A stretch of DNA of 64,000 bases from Rhizoctonia solani (Eukaryota > Basidiomycota > Agaricomycetes > Cantharellales > Ceratobasidiaceae). Of the stretch, positions 20,899 to 34,383 are shown in pieces. Each line of letters opens with the position of its first letter. Position 1 is the first letter of the stretch. The DNA lies in the NCBI RefSeq assembly GCF_016906535.1, contig NC_057375.1, positions 744,001-808,000 of the forward strand, read 5' to 3'. The translations under genes were made by a program, and so were the position numbers. The notes below the pieces were generated by a model. It had not been told where the DNA came from, did no database searches, and saw only the letters and a list, made by a program, of their open reading frames with translations.

Positions 20899-23800
20899 AT
20901 GGCTCCTTCGGAAAAACCCCTGGATCTCTTACCCTACCAAAACACCATACTTGCCGAATGTCTCAATCCAACCAACTCTGACCTGATTATTATTGCGCGT
21001 GGCCTGGGCCTGAGGAGGCTCGTGTGCTCGCTGCTCAGAATCTACGACAACTCTGGAAGCCTAGTTCTCCTCATAAACTGCGACCCTGATGAAGATACGG
21101 CCATAGGAGAGCAGCTAGGCGTTATGGGCGCACGTCATCCAGGACTACGCATCGTTGACTACGAGATGGGAAGCAAGGCGAGGTGAGCATGGTATCGGTC
21201 GAGTTCATAGTTTGGTTGATACAGACCGAAAGCGCAGAACAGAGTTGTACAACCGTGGGGGTCTTGTCTGTGTCACTTCACGAATCCTAGTAGTGGATAT
21301 GCTGAAAAAAGACATACCAACAGAGAAGGTCACTGGGATCGTGGTGATGCATGCTGAAAAGTACGGTACCGTATACACGAGCCCTGCAGATGACTGACGC
21401 CACTGGTAGGTGCTCACAGTTGAGTTTGGAGGCGTTCATCATGAGACTGTATCGAGACTCAAACGCAGTAGGCGAACAATACCTCACTCACTCTAACTAC
21501 TGACACAGATTTGAAGGAGGGCTTTATCAAAGCGTTTTCAGACCAGCCCGAACAGTTCACGTACGGGATGTCACCTCTGAAGACGATCATGAAAGAGCTG
21601 CATCTGCGCAAGGTTCACATCTATCCTCGGTTGGTCGTATATCGGTGGCTTGAGATGCTGAGAAAAGTATAATTGCGTATCAGGTTCCACGAAGAGGTGA
21701 ACAAATCATTGGAGCGTAGGAGGGCAGACGTGGTGGAGATCTTTCCGAGCATGACCCCAGCAATGGAAGAGATTCATATCTCGCTGGTACAGTGCATGAC
21801 AGCTACGCTTCAAGAAATCAAGCGTACGAATAGTACGGTGTGTCTATAGCACATCTATGGGTCTTCCGAAATTGACACCTGGCTCTAGCTAGATCTGGAA
21901 GATATTAACGTGGAGTCTGCGTACTTCCGCCACTTCGACGCAATCGTTCGCCGGGCGCTTGCCCCGGTTTGGCATAGAGTTCGACCGGCGACTAAACAGT
22001 TAGTGAACGATCTTGGAACTTTGCGCTCGTTGTTGGTCTTCCTGCTTTCATACGATTGCGTGGCGCTGCACGCGTATCTTGAAACAATTGTCGCCTCGAA
22101 CTCGGAAGCCAACACAGGTGGCAAGGGACAGAAACGAGCGAACCAGAGTCCATGGCTGTACACGGACGCGGCGAATGTGCTATTGACGAGTGCGAGGAGA
22201 CGGTGTTATGTGAATATAGCTTCAGAACACCAGCAAAGGCTTAGGGACGAGGCTGCAATGGATGAGGAATTTGCATTGCTGGATGAGCTCGAAGGACGTG
22301 GTACCGGCTCGCGGAAAAAGGTTGATGACAAGAGACCAGCTTGGTTGCCACATACCATGGAGCCTGTACTGGAGGAATTGCCAAAGTGGAAGTTGTTGGC
22401 AGATGTGCTGAAGGAGATTGATGAGAGTATTATCGCAAACTCGATGAACCATTGTGAGTAAAAACTATATCACAATTTATGATTTTAACCTACGACTTAG
22501 CACAGCACCTGGGACCAACACCACGCTTGTGATGTTATCCGACAACCGGTCGGCCACCCTGGTTCGAGAGTATTTGGGTAATATGGATCAAGACTCCGAG
22601 CATCCCGGCCGAAATATGCTTATGAATCGACTGAAGGGATATGTATACTGGAAGCGCGAACTATCTGAGACCAAACAAACTACTAAGCCTACGCCCGGGG
22701 CCTCTACAAACACGAGCGTGAGCTCGAGCGAACCGAACCCAATTTCCGAAGCTATGCGCAAAAAGGATACCGCCCGAGCCGAGGCCGCGAGTCGTAGAAG
22801 GCGGGTGAGAGGGGCCGGAACAACGGGTGCGGCCGCCGGTCGAAGTGGGGTTAAAAAGGAGGAAGACAGTGCGATTGCTGGACAAGGGATCATCGCCGCT
22901 GAGGCGGATGAAGTTGCAGAGTTGTGAGTGCTTATTGAAATTTTCCATATAGTGTCTTGCCTCAACCTAGTCACAGCTTGGCAACTCAACAGGGGCTAGA
23001 TGCGACAGGGTCTATGCTATCAAACGCCCAAGCATTGGAAACCCTGCTTGCCGCTGAACGCTCACAATTGAGAGAAGGGGAGGAGGATGAGTACGGTTTA
23101 CTCGAAGATGAGCATACGGTGCTGGTTCGAACGTATGGCGACGATGGCGACGACCAACTGCTGTCAGAGATTAGGCCAAGATATATCGTGATGATGGAGC
23201 CGAACCTGGATTTCATTCGCCGTGTCGAGGTAACACGATTGAATTATAGCTTGGAAGGCCCCATACTAACATTAACTAGGTGTATCGAAGCGCTAGTCCT
23301 GGACTTGCGGTGCGAGTGTACTTTATGACATATAGCAAAACGGTGGAAGAGCACAAGTTTCTTGCCGGCCAACGAAGAGAAAAAGATGCGTTTGAAGCAC
23401 TGATAAAGGAGAAGGGGGTATGTATGCTCGGGTCACAATTGTTCACATGAATTGATGTTGTCACATTCATAGAGCATGGTTCTGACAATAGAGGATCCCC
23501 GACAGGGCTACGACCCCAATGACTCTGTGATTCGCACTATCAGCTCCCGTATCGCTGGCGGCGGTCTTCGAGACATTAATAATGAACCTCCTCGGGTAAG
23601 CTGCAAGCTGTGGTACTCACAGTGCCAACTAACGATATCCAAGGTCGTGGTTGACATGCGAGAGTTTCGATCGACGCTACCTTCTATTCTTCACCTTACC
23701 CAAATTCAGGTCGTGCCAGCCACCCTCACCGTGGGAGATTATATCCTTACGCCCGATATCGTTGTTGAGCGGAAGAGTGTACCCGACCTGGTCAGCAGCT

Positions 23801-24476
23801 TTACATCTGGTCGTCTGTGAGTTGAAAGTGCATGCATCCAATAATAGACTGATTAAAAATAACGATTCATCGCAGATACACGCAATGCGAGATGATGACA
23901 GCATACTACAAGCAACCAGTACTGCTGATCGAATTTGAAGAGAACAAATCTTTTACGCTTCAGGTATGGATAAGGACGGTGGCCTACCCCGCCCTTTTAT
24001 CTGAACGATTAACCAGGCTTTCCAAGACACACGCGTCTCTGCACGAAAAAGGACAGGGCAGGTCCAAACACACCAGAGATCGATGACTGGGACATTCAAT
24101 CCAAGCTCGTGCTTCTCACTCTCGCATTTCCCAAGCTGCGCATTATCTGGTCGTCCTCTCCCTATGCCACAGCGACATATTTACAGAGTTCAAAAAGAAT
24201 AACAAAGAACCAGATCCACAAGTAGCAGTCACAATTGGTGCCAATGAAGGAGAAGAAGAGAACGCGGCGGTGAACCAACTGGCCGAAGATATGCTACGCG
24301 CTCTTCCAGGGGTTACTCAGAAGAACTACCGGAGCATCATGAATCGGGTGGGAAGTCTGCGCGAGTTCTGCGAGCTTTCGCTTAAGCAGATGCAAGAGAT
24401 CATGGGAGACGAGCCTGGCAAGGCTTGCCATACGTTTATCCACACCACTCGAGGCGAGACATACAAGCCCAAGTGA
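20899..24476 (+). CDS. RAD1: DNA repair endonuclease, XPF/Rad1 large subunit
   Basis: Structure-specific nuclease of nucleotide excision repair, working with the ERCC1/Rad10 partner to cut 5' of lesions and in crosslink and recombination repair. Thirteen exons (20899-21182, 21238-21360, 21410-21467, 21517-21629, 21684-21837, 21889-22453, 22506-22923, 22977-23229, 23280-23417, 23473-23595, 23644-23816, 23876-23963, 24017-24476). The N-terminal helicase-like half has VTSRILVVDMLKKDIP and EAFIMRLYRDSN. The nuclease core has VVVDMREFRS, GDYILTPDIVVERKSVPD (the GDx(n)ERKx3D motif intact) and DIQSKLVLLTLAFPKLRI. A C-terminal helix-hairpin-helix follows (LRALPGVTQKNYRSIM). Exon 13 needs one base added near 24046 (A5 run) and one near 24181 (T3 run); with both the length is 983 codons. 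I think these are sequence errors rather than decay. Confidence 0.9.
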
Positions 24477-24609
24477 CCCACATGTAATGCTGAGTAATAT
24501 AAAGGCCAAATTGATTTTCGTAGTACCGGAATACAAACATATCTCCAAAAATCTCGTACATCACAAACACATGACAGGAACTCGAGAGAAATAGGGATCA
24601 TAAACAAGC

Positions 24610-26629
24610 TCAGACATGCGCCTTCTCGTCGTGAACATGCGCAATCTTCTCGTCGCTCGATTGCTCGTGCTAAAATAAAGCGACATTCGTCAGTTTGATA
24701 TAGAATATATGTAAATGCCCTCTTTGCTTACCTGGGTGGCGCCCTTGACCTGGGCAAGGGTCCTGTGGCCCACGTCGTTCTTGATCTTCCAGGCGGCAAA
24801 CGTGTGGCCCTGGGCAAAGATCTCTTCGATCTCCTCCAGAGTACGTCCCTTGGTCTCCGGGTACATGAACAGCACATGGATAAACGCAGCGGCGTTGAAG
24901 GTCGCAAAGATAAAGTATGTCTTGTACGACTGAAAAGACCAGTTAGAAACCTGCGGCCAATCATTCATAGGCTGCCACTCACGATCGTAGCGAAACCAGG
25001 AGGACGGCCCATGCAAGCGCAAAATTGAAGATCCAGTTCGTGGCCGTCGACAACGATTGACCCTTGGCACGCACACGCAGCGGGAAGATCTCTGCGGGGT
25101 ACGTCCATGACACAGGTCCCATAGTAATCGCAAACGAGCACACAAACAGGTACGAGCACACGATGATCCCCTTTGTTACGCTATCGTGTCCCTCGATCAC
25201 CCATACACGGTCACCCGTGGTCGAGGTTCCCCAGTTTCCGTATCCGCCCTGAAGACCACCGACAAGGAACAGCCAGAACGACATGAATGCGAGACCGATC
25301 AGAAGCATTGGGCGACGACCCCACTTGTCGATGAAGATGATCGCAGGGATGGTCGCAACCACGTTCAGGACGTACTGTACCGACGATGCGATCAGGTTGC
25401 CGCGACGACCAACGATACCAGCACCTTCGAACACGTATACAACATAGTACATCATCACGCTGCCCGAGTTGTCAGGTTTACAGAAATTGTAAACATAAAA
25501 CATAGGCACTTACTTCATACCCGTAAGCTGAGACCACATCTGCAGCGACGTTCCCAGTACCACGCGACGGAATACACCCGGCCTCAACAAGTCTGACCAT
25601 TTCTTGGCTCCTTCTTTACGCTCAAACTCTACTGCCTCCCTGATCTCGTTGTACTCTAGCTGCACAAGCTCGGCGTTGGGATCTCCGTGCCCGTGAACGT
25701 CGGACAGCACCTCCAGTGCTTCGTCGTACCGGTCGTGGTCCATGAGCCATCGAGGAGACTCTGGGAACCACGTCATGCCGATTGAGAGGATCAGACCAGG
25801 TATAAGCTGGAGACCCCAGGGAATGCGGAAAGAAGCAACGCCATCGATGTAAGAGCAGCCGAACTGGATAAAGTACTGGATCAGACTGCAAGATGATCAG
25901 TATGAGTCTGCGCAGAACGAAGTGTCGACGTACATTCCCCAAGTGATAGCCCACTGTTGCAGAGAGACCATGCGACCACGGATAGCCGGAGGAGTGATTT
26001 CCGATTGGTAGAGGGGCACGGTCGACGAAGCAAGACCAATCTAGGTCGGATGATTCACGATAAGAACGCAGCCCATTGGTAAGAGTAAGCTCAACTCACA
26101 GCGAAACCAGAGATGATACGGCCAACAACGAGCATACCACGGTTCTATGGGTCTAATTCAGTTACAACTCTTCCATATCGATAAAATTTACATACCACCG
26201 CAGCGCACTGTAAGATCGAACCGACAACCCAAACGAGACCAGAAATTTGAATGACTCGCTTTCGGCCAATCTTATCGGCCAACCAGGACACCGTCAATGC
26301 ACCAAAGAGAGAACCTGGTGGCCGGTCAGTACCCGGATATGAAGTAGGCTGCGATGAGCATACCTGCTGGCATGCTAGCGACCATTGCACCCTGAGCATT
26401 ACTGTCGGGGTGGTTGAAAACGCGGAGATAGCTGGGGTTGGACAAAACCCCGGACATGGACGAGATGTCCAGACCGAATAGACCACCACCGATGCATGCG
26501 AAGGAACCAACGATGTACGGGTTCGCCGCAATGCGGGGAGAGTACTAGACGAACATATGTGTCAGCTGCTAAGCACGGAGCCCCAAGCGGGGGATGACAG
26601 TGCCACAGATAACGTACACCTTTACCCAT
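24610..26629 (-). CDS. MFS sugar transporter
   Basis: Proton-coupled or facilitative hexose-type carrier of the plasma membrane with twelve predicted helices. Nine exons (26629-26618, 26544-26364, 26314-26196, 26144-26100, 26040-25934, 25885-25514, 25459-24983, 24929-24732, 24669-24610) total 523 codons once one base is restored. Family motifs seen: FGLDISSMSGV in helix 1, DKIGRKR, FPESPRWLMDHDRYDEAL, DKWGRRPML, TYPAEIFPLRVRAKG and YPETKGRTLEEIEEIF. The first exon encodes only MGKG. Near 25003 the sequence reads GCCGTCCTCCTGG where family members have a PPGF motif, which needs one more C; exon total 1571 nt agrees with a one-base loss. An older decayed copy lies at 4748-6080. Substrate is not predictable; glucose or a related sugar is likely. 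Confidence 0.88.
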
Positions 26630-28626
26630 GGCGCTTGCTGGTTCGCGGGGCGAGAGCTGGGGGAGGAAGAAGGCTCGAAGTCTCACCGCCTAGTGAACGG
26701 ATTATTTATATTGTATCCAAGTGCGAACTGGAGAAGGGCAGGATGGGTTTGCCGAACGACCGTGTTCCTGGCCACACCAGGCCAGTGTCCCCATCCAGAA
26801 ATTGGTGGTGGTCATATGTCCGCTTACATCGCGGGCAGCCATTGGTCGCCACCAGTACTTCTGATCATTGAGGCAGGTGAACATAGAGATATATCAAATA
26901 GCGACGGGAATTGAAGCTGGAGAAGCATAGGGAACATGTCTTCTACCCAAGTCTCAACTAACAAAAAAGGTATCCGGTCCGAGCCGGTGCGTGCCCCACC
27001 TCCACTCCCAAAATTGCGAGACTGTATGGCATTCCCCAACAGGGTATTTCAACATTCATTCCCGTTCATTGATTTCTATTGAGTACAGTGCACAGTGTAA
27101 AAGCCCCCAGAGTAGATTGTCCAAGTGATGATGGTAGTAGAGTCCGAGTTTGCCGCCCGCATCAAAATTGTGTGCTTCTAACCGGAACCGGTAGGGCGTA
27201 ATGACGTCTCTTGCGGGTAAAGAAGTCGAGCCATGTGCTCCGGCTCCCGGCTCACACGATGCTTGGTTGCCGTGGACAAAATGAAAATTTATCCCAAATA
27301 GTTTCAGTGCAAAATTAGACGTTGACTTGGCGGCGTGCCTTGGTTGGCACATGTGATAGTTCGTTGAGACAACTAACACCCGACTTTACTTGTAGAAATT
27401 ATTTCTTTGAAAAATCGGTGGGCCGATTGCGGAGGAACTCGTGCATGAGAATGGAAGTTTAATTAAGGCTCCGTCTCAATCGGACACTGGCCATCCTGTT
27501 TGCCGCGAGCACGGCCAACAGTTCTGTATACAAATGTGAGTTCTGGCCATGACGTACACATTGCGAAATAGCTCAAACGAGCTGTCATATCGTACTGCAG
27601 ACTCACGTCCGATTGTTTTCAAGTTGCTGCTTTGTGATGTTCCCATGATAATACCATCAAGCTACCATCAAGCTTTACCAAAATGCCAACTACCCCTTGA
27701 GTTAACCGCGCGGTAATTGAACCAAATAAGCCTAAAAGTCGAGACATCATATGTCCGGACCATCCTGGCAACAAATTTTAGCATTGGCTCTTATGACATG
27801 AGCGAACCTCTTCAACCAAACTATGTCAAGGCTCGACCTGGTCGAAACACAGATTTGGTGCCAGTAACCAACTTCGAGGACCAGCGCCTTGTGAAAAGCT
27901 CATCCGTCCGTGAATTTTACAAAGGGCTTTATTTTTGGGATGCACGGTGCATGAGGTAGTTGTATAGGGTTCGCTGGCGATGATGTAGTGGTATCGACGG
28001 AAACGACTGCGAAGACATATAAATGTAGCCCACCGAAAATTACCATATCAAATTGGTGACCACGCATCGAGAACACACCATAGGTGTGCTTTACCTAAAC
28101 TTCCAGGCCTTGAGATCCACGGCGATCCTTCAATTTCAGAATCGAAAGTACTCAGGCACAAGACGCATACCGTAATTCCCGGCACCACTCTGACTTGAGA
28201 GCCACATCTTACCGAAATCATGCCGATCAAAAGATAGACTGTTTGACCGATTCATTCATTAATTAACATTTCCGGAGCGGGGCCGATTTGATTCAGGTGT
28301 GGTAAAGTCGGTGATAGGTGTTGTCATCGCGCAATTTTCAAATCCGCCGCCACACAGTGGTGAAGACAGTCAAGTGGAAGCTAATATGAGTATAAGATCA
28401 TTTCTTCTCTGAGGTAATCATATCGAGCAAGGACGCCTTTGGAGGATTTGCTGAACTCAGTATCTTACAACAGAGTTGGCATGCAGAACATACGCTTATT
28501 CAATGGGCGATCGGGCCTATACTCTTGGCTGAGAATGTATATCCACATATGTTATTAATGATGTCCCAATTACACAAACAGTAGTTTCGATGACTCATAG
28601 ACTAGCGGAGAAAGCGGGTTTTATTA
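26630..28626. other. Intergenic, no gene recognised
   Basis: About 2 kb between the transporter start and the P450 end. An 80-codon frame at 27717-27959 (+) has no recognisable features. Confidence 0.55.
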
Positions 28627-30745
28627 TCAGTCGGAATTTTCCAATAAGGATATTGCCGCTGCATCTCGGGGCTTCAGCTCGCAATCAAACGGTAGTGGGT
28701 CGCTATAAGGCACGATGTTAAACTGAATATCATATTACGATAATTAATAGAGCATGCTTACCCAGGTCCATACGGCTCGGTCAACTCATACAATTTCTCG
28801 GACTCCCTTCCGCCTAGGCTTGCAACCTTAGCTGCTAATTGTGGTCCCGGCTGGAAGTTGAACACGGATAATAACCCGGCGCACATCACCCACGAACTGT
28901 TATTGGCAACATGCAGACCGGGGCAGACTCGACGACCGAACCCAAATATATATTTCCGGGGGTCAGGCTCCGGGTTAGGACCCATGAAGCGAGCCGGGTC
29001 GAATGTATGCGGGGAAACAAAATGGTTTGGATCGCGAAGCATTGCCCTATGATTGTTATGAGTCAAGCTTGTTGACTCTAGAGCTCCTTTTGTACTGACC
29101 AAATGTTTCCATTTACGGATGCGCCTTTTGGGATTCGGTAGCCATGGAATTCGAACTCTTCAGTAACCAGGTGGGACAAACCTTGAAATACCAGCTTGGT
29201 TAGATTGGTTGAAAAAACAAAGCGATGTACGCACCCAATGGAGCAGGGGGGCACATTCTCATAACCTCTTGCACAAGTGCCTCGGTATAGGGAAGATCCG
29301 ACCTATCGGGTAGTCCCGGGATTCTCTCTCTCCCAACTACTGAATCGATCTCTGCTTGTGCCCGCTTTACAGCCTCTGGATATAGACATGCCATCAGAAA
29401 GAATGATTTGACGACGGCTGCAGTCTGGTAAAATAAAATAAGTAAGCTTCTGAATAATTGTGCGCAATACTGTATGACTGACTGTCGACGCTCCAGCTGA
29501 ACAAATGAGTAGAATTGTGGTTCAGCAAGCAACTTTATCTATTTCTGTATATGGAACTCACCTGAGAAAATCGATGCTCCCGTATATTTAATAAGGTAGA
29601 TATCATCATCGTTTGCATTCGCGCCACCTTTCGATTCAAGTAGGCCAGAAACATACGACGGTTGCTCTACACGCCCCTGAACCTGGATTTTCAGCCCAAT
29701 CAAGTGTGAGAATTTGGTCACTAAACCACCTTTATCAACTTACAACTTGCTCTTGTACCACATTGAACATGGTATCTGCGTAGCTTTTGCGCAATCTGTA
29801 CCCTTTCTCGCCAATTCTCTGGAACTCTGCCCCCGGGAGCCAACTTGGTATGTGTTTCACTGGACGAAATCAAAAACAATCAAGATGTGATGCGAAAAAA
29901 GACGAATACACCTTACACAGGGGGAAGTCGTTGACCAGCCAATAGTTACTGACTGAAATTCCAAGGTAACGGATGGACTCTTGAGCCAAAGGAAGTATTG
30001 GATCTTTTTGTGCCTTGGGAGTATACCCATACGCAAGTCTAATTGCGAAAGTTGCGACAGCATTATTGGTTGATTCCATAAACAAAGTCGGGTCGGAAGC
30101 GACTTCACGAAGAAGATCGAGAGTTGTCTCAACATGTTGTGGTCCGTATGAACGAGCAGCTGTTGGATGGAGCGCAGAGGCCAGTACTCGACGCATTTTT
30201 TTATGCGTCTCATCGTGGTTGCGGAAAGCTGCAGAAGTGGCCCATCCCAAGCTAGAAACGCAATCATGAGAGTAATCCTTTGAATCCAGGATGACATTAC
30301 TCACATATCCTGGCTCATAACATCGCGTGGACGATCGGAAGTCACTGATGTATGCTTTTCAAGAAATTCCGTTGCCAGTTCTATAGTGTTGAGATAGATA
30401 GTAGTGTTCGTTAATGTTGTAGTACTAATGATATCACCTAAAAATTCAGTTAGTTCTCTGTTTGTGGAATGTCAGACAATACAACATACCAAGCTCATGT
30501 TTGTATTTAGTTCCAAGGAGGACGTGTCGATACGGCTTCCCCATAATCTCTTTGTTGCCCCAGAGCCAGTGTTTGGGCGGAGATGGAGGGATGGACGAGG
30601 AGTCTACCCGATTAGTATGGACTTTACGGTAAGCCCCGGCAGCACCAGCAAGACCGACAAGAAGCAATGGGGAATACAAGAGAGCAGAACTCGTCTCGTA
30701 TTCATGAGAAGATAGAAACGCGACAATATTGTCAAAGCTGGACAT
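28627..30745 (-). CDS. Cytochrome P450 monooxygenase
   Basis: Haem-thiolate monooxygenase anchored in the ER membrane. Ten exons (30745-30490, 30437-30305, 30251-29917, 29859-29744, 29682-29562, 29496-29483, 29424-29235, 29181-29100, 29046-28762, 28702-28627) give 535 residues in exact phase. An N-terminal hydrophobic anchor ([19 protein letters not shown]) is followed by [12 protein letters not shown]. The ExxR of helix K is in [13 protein letters not shown], the PERF region reads FDPARFMGP, and the haem loop is [14 protein letters not shown]. The I-helix oxygen groove reads AGASTT, so the usual acidic residue before the threonines is serine. Exon 6 is only 14 nt and lies on this motif. Resembles the large group of Agaricomycete P450s annotated as O-methylsterigmatocystin oxidoreductase-like; the substrate is unknown. 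Confidence 0.9.
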
Positions 30746-31853
30746 GCTTGTAGGGATCGGTTGGTGTAGGGGATAAGTCCTTCCAGTATCCTTTATATAC
30801 TGCACATACTGGAAATTGGCGACTCGCGGGTATAACCCATGGTCAATGCGAAGCGTCATCCGGAGTCAATTCGGGGCCCGGATAACCGAAATGGGAGTAC
30901 ATCGCACTTAACCTAAAGCCTAAAAAGTATCCAGTCAGCTTGGATGAGTACGAGTCTATTTTTGAATATTAAGTTTAAGCAGGAATCAAGGTGCCTAACG
31001 AAAGACCAGACCACGTATATGGGGACTGTGCCAATTACCAGTAGCAAAAGGATGAGCTATGACTCAGTACTGAGTCCGTAAGCTACACTCTGGCAGGTCG
31101 GGGTGTTCTCTGCACGGCCCGAGAAGCACCAAATTTCGTCATGGAATGCGAATGATTTCAAAATGAAGCTTCGCAAAGTAGTCAAATGTTATTTCCAAGT
31201 TACAAAGAGAAATGCGGAGTATCTGAACCATGGTATAGTGTTCAACTTGACTAGCTATAGGTGAGCGGCGCCTACTAAGCTCGGATGACGTTGTCGATGG
31301 CGAACCCATTTATTTTGGGCAGTAACTAATAGATCTAGGACGTCGTGGGAGTTACCCGGTACTAGCTGTCAGAGATACTCAGGGTCCATACAGTATGAAG
31401 GTGTGTCTGAACCAGGAGATTGCACTGCCGATTAGCCCAGCTGAAAGAAACAACTTCTCACAATAGCGAAGAACATGGTTAAAGATGGATGAGGGTTGGG
31501 CCCCTTACCTATTGTGTAAATAGTAACAAACAAGTGGCTTAAAAGCAGGCCCCAGAGTTTGGCCCGAAGCCTTGAGCCATTTTCGTATGCCATGGCCAAT
31601 CGAGGGTATATTGTTATACCGCTTTCAGTATGACAATATGCGCCAAGGTGCTATTGCTCATACTGATTTGAAATGCGGTGGGCAAGGATGGTCACAAATT
31701 AATACAATTGACAATTAATGAGCATACACCATGGATACATGAGCCACAGGCTACATTCGCCAGGAAATAAAAAGGGTCCGTACAATTCTAAGTATGAGAT
31801 TTGAGAAAACATAAGATTTTGTCTATCCTTCTAAGTAGTGACCATTGAGTTTA
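30746..31853. other. Intergenic, no gene recognised
   Basis: About 1.1 kb. It holds the P450 promoter and the 3' flank of the GH16 gene. Nothing else seen. Confidence 0.55.
30791..30799 (-). promoter_or_regulatory. TATA box of the P450 gene
   Basis: TATATAAAG in gene sense about 50 bases upstream of the ATG at 30745. Confidence 0.55.
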
Positions 31854-33373
31854 TCAAGCAATACTGAGGCCAGCAACAGCTGCGATAAAGATCATGCTGC
31901 CAAGACCCAAGGCCAGCATAGACGTTGCGCCGTTAGTAGTAGTACTGGGACCGTTTGAACCGGCCGAAGTAGAAGTAGCCGTGGAAGTTGTCGCTGTTAG
32001 AGTCGGCCCAGAATTGGATCCAGATGTGCCACTAGAGGAATCCGTCAGTCAATAAAGGTGAGCCGCAAGTGTAATCACCTACTCGGAGAAAACACGAAGA
32101 TAGTTGATATCAAAATATGCATCATTGTAGTTCGATGGTGTCTTGATTAAATCTGTGCATACTCCGGAGCAAGTGGCCTGGAAAGTGGAAGGGGCTCCGG
32201 CAAAATTCCCACAGAGCGTGATATCCTAATTTATCCCCCGTTAGCACTACATCAGAACGATGAAAAATGATACATACAAGAATAAGTGTCTGTGGACCAA
32301 AGAACTGGGAGGTGTTACAGCCACTTTCAGGCCACGCGGCGGTGGGTGTTCCCCAGTTGTTGGGGTTTGGACTTGAGCTGGCCATGTCACTGGGGATTGA
32401 ACCACGTTGAAAGAACCAAATCCTGAGTCCATTGCCTTCTGATGACCATTCGAGAGCGTACACTCCACCGCCAACCCTGAGAAAACGGTTAATGTATTGC
32501 CCACATAAAAGGATAATACCAATGCAAGTGACATACCCCGCGAATCCGGCTCCGTAAGACGCATCGGTCGCTCCTTGGACGATGCACCCTTGATTTCCAT
32601 TTGTGCCATTAAAGCAGTCGTTGGATATAATCTTTCCAGTGACCTCTGTGCCGCTTGCGAGTGTACATCCTTGTGTCGTATGCAGTGCCATCTGATTGAC
32701 CGTTGCCAAGTTTACATTTTCGATTATATCAATCTCGCCATATTTCGGCCACTCCGAAGCTGGGCTTCCCTGTGACCAGTAAGCAGGCCAGACAGAACAC
32801 TTTACGCCTCACATGTCAGAAATGTAAATTTCGGATACCCAGGTAATTGAAAGCTTACTCCGTAAGGAAGATGATTGGCATCCATAATGACGAGGCTACC
32901 CTTCCCAAAACTGGCGGTACTGTTGATCTTGATCGAAGCTCGACCATATGTGTCACCCGTTCCCACAGTTGTGTTGTCCACCTAAAAATAGAAACATAAT
33001 TTCAATTGGTTAATAAGTATGTAAAAGAGCAAGGGGACAGACCTTGATAATGGCATGACCATTGCCATCGACATATGCCAGTTTTTGCTGGAGAGCTGCT
33101 TCACGAGATTGGTACCTGAATAGTCTTTGTTCAACAATCAATGGGCTTGGCGTGGTTAAATTAGCTTACAAAACGTTCCCAACGGTAGTCGCGTCGATAC
33201 CTTCGGTGAACACCCAGCCGTCGAAGCTATACGCCCGTGAGGAACCAAGCCGTAAATGTCAGACTTTAGACTTACAAGTTCGCCCCGGAATGATTCTGAG
33301 CAATGGTGTACGTCGCCGCTTGCGCAGCAAGTGGCAGCCCCAAAATTGCAGCAGTTAACAGAGATGCGAGCAT
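31854..33373 (-). CDS. GH16 beta-glucanase, secreted, GPI-type tail
   Basis: Acts on beta-1,3/1,4-glucans of the fungal or plant wall. Eight exons (33373-33276, 33226-33170, 33115-33043, 32981-32859, 32799-32537, 32476-32278, 32225-32083, 32031-31854) give 377 residues in exact phase. A signal peptide is clear (MLASLLTAAILGLPLAAQA). The catalytic motif ExDxxE appears as YGEIDIIENV near residue 140, with the nucleophile and acid/base glutamates present, preceded by CSVWPAYWSQG. Further family words are GGGVYALEWSSEG and FFGPQTLILDITLCGNFAG. After the catalytic domain comes a Ser/Thr-rich linker and a hydrophobic end (SMLALGLGSMIFIAAVAGLS), the pattern of GPI anchoring. One intron ends with AAG. 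Probably a wall-remodelling enzyme held at the cell surface. Confidence 0.9.
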
Positions 33374-34383
33374 CGTTTAAGACTCGGTAATCAGAGTAGT
33401 AAGATAAGTTAACAATCGGAGCCAATAGGTTGTGTTCTTGGTTACGATTGTCAAGGGGAGGATGAGGAGAGTGCAGAACGAGAGAACGTATTTTAAGAGC
33501 AAACCAGCCGGTGGTCGATGCTAAGAAAACACATCGCCTTTGTCAGGCTGACAACATGTGTTACTGCGCATTGCATCACTGAAGTGGATCCCGTTGGTTA
33601 TCGTCTTCCAGCTTTGACAGGTTGATCTGCGGAGCACGTGACTGCACGTTGTCTCCGAGGACTCATTCTATTGATATCCGAGATTAAAGTGGTGTTTCTC
33701 TCTGGTTTGCGCACGCATTGCCCCAATCGTCGAAGACCCCCAGTCCGATGTCACTCAATAATATGTTGATTTGCTCCCTTAGTATAAGGAATGTTACTCA
33801 CTGTGTCACCAGATTAGCTAGAGAAACAACACCTCATGGCTTTAACAGTAAGTTTAAGATTTCGGCGGCTCCACTGTACCATGAGCGAGTCAAGGCCACG
33901 GTGCAGCTACTCAATCTCTTCTTCAGCACGTTACCCTCTAATTTTGGTTATCCCCAGCTTAGTGCTCTGATAACTAGGAGCCAAGGTCTACCTCGGCAGC
34001 AAAACGCCCTTTTGGCAAGAGATTATACCTATATTGGAAAATAATGGGATAGTCCACATGGATCGTCTTTTGGCCTGCTTACGATTCTCCCCTTGCTCGA
34101 GCTTCTCAGGGGCAGTGGTCATGCCGACGGATCCTCCTTCCCAACCAACGATGATGGCCACGAGGGACGATGACGAGATGTCCCATATATAAACCACACC
34201 TTCAGCATCTGAAAACCTATCCCACTTTTGGTTGATCCTCTTTCTGAAATTTCTTTGAATCTTTGGGCCGGTTCCCCAACTTCATTCATTCGGACTCGAC
34301 GTTCTTTCAGGCCCTGAGGGTTACTTTGTTTACACATTTTCCCACACAACCTCGTGCAAAAGCGTATATTTAGAATTGATACC
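33374..34383. other. Divergent intergenic region, GH16 and secreted protein
   Basis: About 1 kb between two divergent starts. No further gene recognised; frames around 33718-34044 are unsupported. Confidence 0.5.
34186..34193 (+). promoter_or_regulatory. Candidate TATA box
   Basis: TATATAAA on the + strand, 191 bases before the ATG at 34384. The distance allows a 5' leader of about 160 bases. Confidence 0.4.

Noticed and set aside
22588..22989. 133-codon minus-strand frame
   Set aside because: It lies antisense to RAD1 exon 7, whose protein and intron phases are consistent.
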